Below, piece after piece: positions 43,933 through 49,688 of a stretch of DNA of 49,688 nt. Position 1 is the first letter of the stretch. Every line of letters starts with the position of its first letter. The stretch comes from Methanosarcinales archaeon. GTDB lineage: Archaea > Halobacteriota > Methanosarcinia > Methanosarcinales > Methanoperedenaceae. Position numbers and translations under genes: made by a program. The notes beneath the pieces were generated by a model, which saw nothing but the letters and a program-made list of their open reading frames with translations, ran no database searches and was not told the origin of the DNA. The stretch lies in NCBI GenBank assembly GCA_905339155.1, contig CAJPFJ010000049.1, positions 1 to 49,688 on the forward strand, read 5' to 3'.

Positions 43933-44463
43933 ATGGGAAAAAACAGAACTGAAATATACCTTGCAATATTCATAATCGCAGTAATAGCAGTTACTGCGGC
44001 AGCTTACCTGCTTACCCAGGAAAAAAGCAGCACAAGCATGTTCCCTGACAAACTGGGCGATATGAGCCTTGCTCTTTACAGGGATGGAGATATTGCAATG
44101 ACAGAAGTAAAAGGACTGCACCGCAATAATCCGGGCGTAGTAATAGAGAACGCATACGTGGCGAACTACAGGGGTACGCCTCCCAGTAAAGCCAAATTCT
44201 GGGTATCAGAATCAAAAACAAGCGAAGAAGCATTATCTCTTCTTGCATCTATGAACAGCAGTGTAGGAAAAACCGGGATGTTCAGTAATTCCACGCCTAT
44301 GGATATAGAAGGAATTACTGTTTATTTTGTGAGTGGAAAACCGGAACTTGGTCTGTATCATTACTTCTATGTCAAAGATAAAAGAGTATTCTGGATACAG
44401 ATAGATAATCCTGATGAAGCTTACAGACTCAACTTCGTGAGAGAGGCCATAAAACGGATTTAA
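43933..44463 (+). CDS. membrane-anchored protein, tandem paralogue 2
   Basis: 176 residues, SD AGGAGA. Membrane anchor (YLAIFIIAVIAVTAAAYLL), then FPDKLGDMSLALYRDGDIA, AYVANYRGTPPSKAKFWVSES, YHYFYVKDKRVFWIQIDNPDEAYR and a final helix. Closely related in layout to paralogues 1 and 3, but with no His-rich insertion. Extracytoplasmic and of unknown function; eight bases after paralogue 1. Confidence 0.75.
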   Translation: MGKNRTEIYLAIFIIAVIAVTAAAYLLTQEKSSTSMFPDKLGDMSLALYRDGDIAMTEVKGLHRNNPGVVIENAYVANYRGTPPSKAKFWVSESKTSEEALSLLASMNSSVGKTGMFSNSTPMDIEGITVYFVSGKPELGLYHYFYVKDKRVFWIQIDNPDEAYRLNFVREAIKRI

Positions 44464-44467
44464 CTCA

Positions 44468-44977
44468 ATGAAACGAAGAAAAACCAGTATTTTTTTGATA
44501 GTTGCTCTTGCTGCAATTATAATTGCATCTGTTGTAATCTTATCTTTGAGTCAGAAGACATTTTTTCCAGACAAACTTGGTGACATGGAACTCAAACTTC
44601 ATAGGGAAGGTGATATTGCTATTAATGAGATTAAAAAGTCGCACTCTGCAAAGGATAATGTCCTTCCGGATGAAGCCCACATAGCGCTCTACAGGAATAG
44701 CGAAGGCAACAGGGCAACAGTATCTGTAACATCAGCAAACACGGAAAAGAGAGCGGTCGAAAAGGTAGATAACATGACAAAAGGAATGGGGGGAATGTTT
44801 GGCATTCCGGAAATCCTGGAACTAAATGGTTTGAAAATCTATTATACCGAGGGCGGCGGAGAGTATCACTACTATTACTCAAAAAACAATCTTGTGATCT
44901 GGATAGCTGTAAACAACCCTGACAGAACATACCGTTCAGGACTTATCGATGAAGCAGTAAAAAGCATAGGTGGATAA
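44468..44977 (+). CDS. membrane-anchored protein, tandem paralogue 3
   Basis: 169 residues. Anchor (SIFLIVALAAIIIASVVILSL), then FFPDKLGDMELKLHREGDIA, HIALYRNSEGNRATVSVT, YHYYYSKNNLVIWIAVNNPDRTYR and a terminal helix. It starts four bases after paralogue 2. The FPDKLGDM and YHYYY/WI motifs are shared by all three, so they arose by duplication and may form a heteromeric surface complex. Confidence 0.75.
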   Translation: MKRRKTSIFLIVALAAIIIASVVILSLSQKTFFPDKLGDMELKLHREGDIAINEIKKSHSAKDNVLPDEAHIALYRNSEGNRATVSVTSANTEKRAVEKVDNMTKGMGGMFGIPEILELNGLKIYYTEGGGEYHYYYSKNNLVIWIAVNNPDRTYRSGLIDEAVKSIGG

Positions 44978-45059
44978 TTAATAGAGTTCTTCAAACCCGA
45001 ACCTATCGTCCTCAATACTCAATATCATCAGATTAGTTCATTTGCACGCTATTATCTCA

Positions 45060-45296
45060 TCACTTCTTTTTTAAATAGATGATGCAAGTATCGCCTTCAT
45101 TTTCAATCCTAAGGATTCTGTCGCCAGATTTTTTAGTCCATGCGTCGATATTCTCGAGAGCATCAGGATCATTTGCAACTACCTTTATTACCCCACCGCT
45201 GGCTATCTACTCCGCAAGCCATTTTGTCCTTATGAAGGGGTAGGGGCATGCTTCGCCTCTTACATCCAATACTACATCTGGTGTTATCTCTGCCAT
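45060..45296 (-). pseudogene. TusA-family sulfurtransferase interrupted by one in-frame TAG
   Basis: The 78-codon frame from ATG at 45296 encodes a full TusA/SirA-like protein: LDVRGEACPYPFIRTKW with the catalytic Cys, then GGVIKVVANDPDALENI, AWTKKSGD and an end in YLKKK before TGA. Codon 30 (45207-45209) is TAG, within the first helix (LAE-TAG-IASGG). All other conserved positions are intact, so it is a very recent mutation, an assembly error, or suppressed. TAG is an ordinary stop in neighbouring genes. Confidence 0.75.
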
Positions 45297-45446
45297 TAGA
45301 ACATCTCTATGATAATTAAAAATAGATTCTAATTTTTCATGTGAGTTGCGCTTTATAAAATTGAAATAAAAATGCCCTCAACTTTATGAAAATTCAACCG
45401 AAAGTCTCTTAAGAAATGAATAGTCTAGGTTTAATTAGTGAAATAA

Positions 45447-45614
45447 ATGGCAATTGACCCTATATGTAAAATGGAAATAGTAGAAGATACTGCCCAGCAC
45501 AAGACAGAATATAAACAAAAAACCTACTATTTTTGTTCTGCTGCATGCAAAACTGCTTTTCAAGCGAAACCGGATAAATATTTGAAAGATAAACCATGGT
45601 GGAAAATATGGTAG
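45447..45614 (+). CDS. second YHS-domain small protein
   Basis: 55 residues: AIDPICKMEIVEDTAQHKT, YYFCSAACKTAF, KPDKYLKDKPWWKIW. It is a paralogue of 42856-43047 that keeps the C-x2-M and C-x3-C metal-ligand pattern and the unusual WWKxW end. No strong SD is seen (GTGAAATAA precedes the ATG). Stop TAG. It lies just upstream of the PGF-CTERM gene. Confidence 0.82.
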   Translation: MAIDPICKMEIVEDTAQHKTEYKQKTYYFCSAACKTAFQAKPDKYLKDKPWWKIW

Positions 45615-45663
45615 CATAAAATATGAACATAAGGAAATCTTCTATAATAGATTGGGGCAACAT

Positions 45664-46476
45664 ATGAAAAGGATCGTCAGCATAATTTTCTTCATTATCA
45701 TTTTATCCAGTCCTGTTCTTGGTGCATATCCAGATGTGTATTTCACTAAGATCTCTATTGATGGCGTAAATACAGATTCTAATGGATTAAAGCTCCTATT
45801 AAGAGCCAGTGAACGCCATTCTGGCGCTCATTTTCAACCTTATGTTGTGAATGTGAATTTCATACTTATAGACCATGAGAAGACTATTTTTTCTGAAAAG
45901 GTCAGACAGGTCTCTGTTGGAGAAACTATTGGGGGCACTGCTGAAATAGTGCAACCGTGGTATGTTTCACTTGAAGAAGGCAAGAACTATACTGCACTGG
46001 CAGAAATATATCTGGTCGAGAATGGGAAAGTGGATTATCTCACTACAGCATCCGCAAATTTTACAGCAATAATGGATGCAAAGATTGAGGATATCTATGG
46101 TGACAGCATAGGTGCCAGCGCTACCGTGAAAGGCGAATCAATGGTCCCCCTTGATGCAAAGATAATATTCACGCTGAAACAGGATGGGATAGTACTGGAA
46201 ATCAGGGAAGCAAAGGCACCGTATATCATGTCCAATGACCAGGAGAAAACTGTTGATGTGCTCTGGAGTAAAAGTCTTCAACCGGGCGAGTATGTTATAG
46301 CTACTGAACTCAGGGGAGACGATACAATTGCAAGATATGATAAGGCAATAACAGTTGATAAAAAACAGATCCCTGTAACTCCTGCAACACCCACACCTGC
46401 GGCACCAGGATTTCAATTGTATTTTGCCGTAGGTGCCCTGCTAGTGATAATCCTTGCCCGAAGGAACATGAAATGA
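45664..46476 (+). CDS. PGF-CTERM surface protein
   Basis: 270 residues from ATG at 45664. A signal peptide (IVSIIFFIIILSSPVLGA), two Ig-like beta domains, a Thr/Pro linker (TPATPTPAAPG) and a C-terminal PGFQLYFAVGALLVIIL with RRNMK. This tripartite end is the PGF-CTERM signal that archaeosortase A cleaves to give a lipid-linked surface protein. The stop overlaps the first permease ATG (ATGA), so it may be the substrate-binding or partner protein of the ABC system. Confidence 0.83.
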   Translation: MKRIVSIIFFIIILSSPVLGAYPDVYFTKISIDGVNTDSNGLKLLLRASERHSGAHFQPYVVNVNFILIDHEKTIFSEKVRQVSVGETIGGTAEIVQPWYVSLEEGKNYTALAEIYLVENGKVDYLTTASANFTAIMDAKIEDIYGDSIGASATVKGESMVPLDAKIIFTLKQDGIVLEIREAKAPYIMSNDQEKTVDVLWSKSLQPGEYVIATELRGDDTIARYDKAITVDKKQIPVTPATPTPAAPGFQLYFAVGALLVIILARRNMK

Positions 46477-47645
46477 AATTTTCAGAACTAAAAGCCGCTT
46501 TTTTCTATGCAAGAAAGGACATAATAAAAGACAAGAAGGTCTTTTTTTTTATCACAGCAGCGATTATATTCGCAACTGCTAACATAATAGTTGTAAATGG
46601 ATTTATGGGTGGTATAGCAGATGACCTTATCGATAATTCAATAGAAACTTCTGTGGGCCATCTAAATGTATATCCCAGAGATGATGACCGGTTCATCGAA
46701 GGCATTGGTTTTAAGGAACAAAAACTTGCATCCATGAAAGATTTGGTGGCGTTCTCTTCAAGATTGTACGCCGGAGGCACCCTGTCTTTGCGCGATATCA
46801 CAACCACAGTGAACATAATTGCTGTTGATGTTGAAAATGAAAGAAAGATCACAAAGCTTCTTGAAAAACTTGATACAGGCAGCACTCTGGAACCTAATGA
46901 TAGAGACATTCTCATTTCCTACCGCCTGGCTGAGGATATGAAGGCAGATGTCGGAGACCATGTTACTTTAGTTTTTGAAAATGGCGATTCTAAGTTGTAT
47001 AAAATCAAAGGTATTATCCATACAGGGATTTATGAACTCGATGTTGATACTATTTTCATTTCAAAAACTGAGCTAAATCAACATCTTGGCTTTGGTGATA
47101 AAGCATCTATCATCCTTGTTAAACTTACTGATAAAGATATGGCTGAGGCAAAAAAGCAGGTTTTTATAGATGAACTCGGGGTTTCTAAAGTGAAAACATG
47201 GGTTGAAGAGATAGAGCATATTGTGAAATCCATGGGTGCATGGTCTGAGTTCTCCAATATGGTCATCTCTGTGGGTCTGATAGCATCGGCAATCTCCGTG
47301 GGTGTAATTATTTTCATAAACGTAGTCCACAAACGAAGGCAGATAGGTATCATGAAAGCGATAGGTGCGAGCAACTCTTTTGTTTTTATCGTATTTATCA
47401 TCGAAGCAGGTCTTTTCGCCATCCTGGGTGTGGCAGGAGGCGACTTTCTGGGATATTATGCGACAAAATATTTTGAAACCCATCCCTTCTGGGAGCCCAT
47501 AACGCGTACCTGGTTCAGGGCCAGGTTCTATCCATATCTTCTTTACAATGCATCCATTGTGTCCTTTGGCATCACAATAATAGCGGGGATATATCCAGCA
47601 TTAAAAGCAAGAAAGACAAACATTATAAAAGCAATATGGGGATAA
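46473..47645 (+). CDS. FtsX/LolC-type ABC transporter permease 1
   Basis: 390 residues with four membrane helices in the MacB/LolC arrangement: an N-terminal helix (FFITAAIIFATANIIVVNGF), a large extracytoplasmic domain, and three C-terminal helices, with the permease motif VVHKRRQIGIMKAIGAS near the coupling helix. Such permeases are mechanotransmitters that move lipoproteins or extract substrates from the outer leaflet. It pairs with permease 2. Confidence 0.88.
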   Translation: MKFSELKAAFFYARKDIIKDKKVFFFITAAIIFATANIIVVNGFMGGIADDLIDNSIETSVGHLNVYPRDDDRFIEGIGFKEQKLASMKDLVAFSSRLYAGGTLSLRDITTTVNIIAVDVENERKITKLLEKLDTGSTLEPNDRDILISYRLAEDMKADVGDHVTLVFENGDSKLYKIKGIIHTGIYELDVDTIFISKTELNQHLGFGDKASIILVKLTDKDMAEAKKQVFIDELGVSKVKTWVEEIEHIVKSMGAWSEFSNMVISVGLIASAISVGVIIFINVVHKRRQIGIMKAIGASNSFVFIVFIIEAGLFAILGVAGGDFLGYYATKYFETHPFWEPITRTWFRARFYPYLLYNASIVSFGITIIAGIYPALKARKTNIIKAIWG

Positions 47646-47648
47646 CAT

Positions 47649-48824
47649 ATGGGATTGAGGTCCGACATTAGAACAGCATTTTTCTTTGCCAGAAAGGATA
47701 CATCAAAGAATAAACGGGTTTTTGCTCTTATAATAATAGCTATTGCTTTTGCGACCGCAAATATCATTATAATAAATGGGTTTATGGACGGCTTCTCTAA
47801 CTCGTTAATGGATGTGACGCTGGATATTTCTTCGGGTCATGTCAACATTTATCCAAAAGAGAATGAAAGGTATATTGAAGGACTGGGAATAAAGGAACTG
47901 AAACTGTCAAGGATGGAGAACGTAATAGCCCACTCTCCACGCTTGTATTCCAGCGGTACACTGTCGTTTAATGGGAAAACGAAAACAGTTAAGATCGTTG
48001 CACTGGATCCTGAAAAAGAGCGGGACGTGACTACAATCCTCGGGAAGATAATTGAGGGTGGAACTCTTAAACGAGAAAATGAGATTCTTATATCCTACAG
48101 GATTGCTGAAGACCTGGGTGCGAATGCAGGTGGAGAAGCCACCCTGGTATTCGAGAACGGTAAGTCAAAGACATACAGGATCAAAGGCATTACTCGAACC
48201 GGTGTAATGGATATTGATGCCAGCGGCGTCATAATGTACATGGGTGAAGTGAACAGGATTCTGGGATTATCTGGAAAAGCATCAATAATAATGGTCAAGA
48301 TTTCTGGCAGGGAACTGGCAGAAGAGTACAGAAACATTCTGAAAAAAGAGCTTGAAGTTACGAAAGTCAAGGTCTGGAGGGAGGAGATAGAGGGAATAGT
48401 TGGTTCAATGAATACCATAAAGAAAATGACCGACACGGTCATAGCAGTGGGGCTTTTTGCAGCTGCTGTCTCTGTTGGTGTCATAATCTATGTTAATGTC
48501 ATCTATAAGAGAAGGCAGATAGGCATGATGAAAGCAATAGGTATGAAAGGCTCTGTGATATTCACAGTATACCTGATGGAGGCACTTTTTTTTGCCATCA
48601 TCGGGGTAGCAAGTGGTGATGCTCTCGGGTATATGGGTACAAAGTACCTTGAGACAAAGCCCTTTTACTGCCCTATTATCAAGGAGTACATCAGTGCGAA
48701 ATTCTATACATATTTGCTTTACGATGCATCAATAGTTTCAGGAGCAGTAGTTGTGCTGGCCGGTATGTATCCTGCCCTTATCGCCGGCAGGACAAACATT
48801 ATAAAAGCAATATGGGGGACATGA
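47649..48824 (+). CDS. FtsX/LolC-type ABC transporter permease 2
   Basis: 391 residues, a paralogue of permease 1 along its whole length: AFFFARKDTSKNKRVF, the ANIIIINGFMDG helix, SSGHVNIYPKENERYIEG, VIYKRRQIGMMKAIGMK and the terminal NIIKAIWGT. Three bases separate it from permease 1, and its TGA directly abuts the ATPase ATG. Two distinct permeases with one ATPase recall the LolCDE heterodimer. Confidence 0.88.
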   Translation: MGLRSDIRTAFFFARKDTSKNKRVFALIIIAIAFATANIIIINGFMDGFSNSLMDVTLDISSGHVNIYPKENERYIEGLGIKELKLSRMENVIAHSPRLYSSGTLSFNGKTKTVKIVALDPEKERDVTTILGKIIEGGTLKRENEILISYRIAEDLGANAGGEATLVFENGKSKTYRIKGITRTGVMDIDASGVIMYMGEVNRILGLSGKASIIMVKISGRELAEEYRNILKKELEVTKVKVWREEIEGIVGSMNTIKKMTDTVIAVGLFAAAVSVGVIIYVNVIYKRRQIGMMKAIGMKGSVIFTVYLMEALFFAIIGVASGDALGYMGTKYLETKPFYCPIIKEYISAKFYTYLLYDASIVSGAVVVLAGMYPALIAGRTNIIKAIWGT

Positions 48825-49490
48825 ATGAAGATAATAGATACGATATATCTGAAAAAAACTTATAGGCTTGGAAGGATAGAAGTGAATGCTCTTAATGGTG
48901 TCACAACGTCAGCTGATGAAGGCGAATTTGTGGCCATTATGGGGCCTTCCGGCAGTGGCAAGAGTACATTTTTGAATCTTGTAGGGATGCTGGATATACC
49001 CTCAAGCGGGGAGATATATTTAAATGGGACGGATACCATTAAAATGGATGAGCGAACCCGTACCGAATATCGTCTAAAGAACATTGGGTTTGTGTTCCAG
49101 TTTTTCAACCTTTTCATGGAATTGACAGCCGTAGAAAACGTCATGTTCCCCATGATGCTTTCAGGTCATCCCTTTCACAGGGAAAGAGCGGAAGAACTTC
49201 TTGAAATTGTCGGGCTCAATAAAAGATCAAATCATCTCCCTTCAGAACTTTCAGGAGGAGAGCAGCAGCGTGTAGCTATCGCCAGAGCCCTTTCGAATAA
49301 ACCCAAGTTGCTGCTCACGGATGAACCCACTGCGAACCTGGATACAAAGATAACCCGGGAAATAATGGAACTATTCAGAACCCTTAACCATGACCAGCAC
49401 CAGACAATAATCATGGTGACCCACAACCCGGAGTTGGGGGAGATGGCGGATAGGATCATTCATTTCAGGGATGGAAAAGTGGAGGGATAA
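48825..49490 (+). CDS. ABC transporter ATP-binding protein (LolD/MacB type)
   Basis: 221 residues. Walker A GPSGSGKS, Q-loop FVFQFFNLF, signature LSGGEQQRVAIARAL, Walker B LLLTDEPTANLD and the H-loop MVTHNPE are all present, so it is an active ATPase. It has the length and motif spacing of LolD/MacB-type proteins. It directly follows permease 2, making a three-gene transporter with the PGF-CTERM protein in front. Confidence 0.95.
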   Translation: MKIIDTIYLKKTYRLGRIEVNALNGVTTSADEGEFVAIMGPSGSGKSTFLNLVGMLDIPSSGEIYLNGTDTIKMDERTRTEYRLKNIGFVFQFFNLFMELTAVENVMFPMMLSGHPFHRERAEELLEIVGLNKRSNHLPSELSGGEQQRVAIARALSNKPKLLLTDEPTANLDTKITREIMELFRTLNHDQHQTIIMVTHNPELGEMADRIIHFRDGKVEG

Positions 49491-49548
49491 TGAAGGTGAA
49501 AATAAGACACGAGATCAATATCATTTCTGGATTTTAAGGAGGATAATC

Positions 49549-49688
49549 ATGACAGAAAAATGTATCTATTGCGGCATGGAAATCGAGGGAAAAGGAATAA
49601 TAAAAAAAATCGATGATGAAGATATCAAGTTCTGCAGTCGACATTGCGCAGTCATGTTCGATGGGCTTGAGAAAAAGGGAAGAATGAA
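49549..49688 (+). CDS. TRASH/YHS-like Cys-rich metal-binding peptide, cut by the window end
   Basis: The start ATG at 49549 has a strong SD AAGGAGG. The 46 visible residues include CIYCGMEIEGKG and FCSRHCAVMF, i.e. CxxC (Cys5, 8) and CxxxC (Cys28, 32), resembling TRASH or YHS metal-binding fingers. The gene continues past the window, so length and any further domains (for example a P-type ATPase) are unknown. Confidence 0.7.
   Translation, partial: MTEKCIYCGMEIEGKGIIKKIDDEDIKFCSRHCAVMFDGLEKKGRM

Noticed and set aside
45207..45209. Pyrrolysine codon in the TusA gene
   Set aside because: TAG terminates at least five other genes in the window and no pyl genes are visible, so a pseudogene or sequence error is the simpler reading; kept only as a checkable idea.
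43334..49490. NosD/F/Y/L-type nitrous oxide reductase maturation cluster
   Set aside because: The permeases are FtsX/LolC type, not NosY, there is no NosD beta-helix or NosZ, and YHS/DUF2933 point to general metal handling.
49490..49537. 15-codon ORF overlapping the ABC ATPase stop (TAATG) with SD GGAGGG
   Set aside because: Well placed but very short; the SD may simply be part of the ATPase 3' end. Could be a leader peptide, not supportable alone.
1..49688. tRNA or rRNA genes
   Set aside because: No cloverleaf with a GGTTCGAATCC-type T arm or rRNA-like sequence was found on reading both strands by eye.

Overview
The window is archaeal chromosome. It carries ribosomal protein S8e, RNA polymerase subunit L, exosome subunit Csl4, a METTL5-type methyltransferase, two geranylgeranyl-reductase-family flavoproteins, archaeal (R)-citramalate synthase and TATA-box promoters. 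A large c-type cytochrome maturation locus with a CXXXY-type CcmE, together with a PGF-CTERM surface protein, points to a cytochrome-rich member of the Methanosarcinales, most plausibly a Candidatus Methanoperedens (ANME-2d) relative. That assignment is inference; no 16S gene or mcr gene is present. No tRNA or rRNA gene was seen.

Layout. 1-37 is a CRISPR repeat at the edge of an array lying to the left. 0.1-12.1 kb is housekeeping: an AAA/DUF4143 ATPase, a class I glutamine amidotransferase, S8e, a split lipoate ligase with a flavoprotein, PdxT, two methyltransferases followed by Csl4 and RpoL, DUF2240, homoserine kinase and a second flavoprotein. 12.1-19.6 kb holds a phosphoesterase next to a PUA/PAPS-reductase/ferredoxin fusion, a KaiC-like/roadblock/FIST signalling cluster, a UbiA prenyltransferase preceded by a 30-residue ORF, and a nitroreductase. 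19.7-27.9 kb holds a repeat lipoprotein, the cimA-ilvB-ilvN branched-chain operon, an M42 peptidase and a YgiQ radical SAM protein. 27.9-28.5 kb has no convincing gene.

28.5-49.7 kb is the accessory heart of the window: an extracytoplasmic redox, haem and metal locus. It encodes two CcmF haem lyases, CcmE, CcmH, a membrane-anchored thioredoxin, CcdA, a NapH-like polyferredoxin membrane protein, two PCYCGC-motif proteins, a rhodanese, a cupredoxin-like protein, Met/His-rich exported peptides, two YHS-domain peptides, DUF2933, three tandem paralogues of an unrecognised membrane-anchored family, a TusA gene broken by an amber codon, a PGF-CTERM protein with a two-permease FtsX/LolC-type ABC system, and a truncated TRASH/YHS-like Cys peptide at the right edge.

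The most striking signal is not a gene. The perfect inverted repeat TTTAC-N7-GTAAA occurs six times between 31.48 and 42.82 kb, every time in an intergenic promoter region of this redox locus, and I found no other copy by eye in the rest of the window. It looks like the operator of an undescribed cytochrome/metal regulon. Other unusual points are two core genes (csl4, cimA) with no ATG, GTG or TTG where the protein must begin, a lipoprotein built of 15-residue sequon-rich repeats, a duplicated ~48-bp element upstream of ccmE, and a possible structural link between PCYCGC proteins and CcmH.
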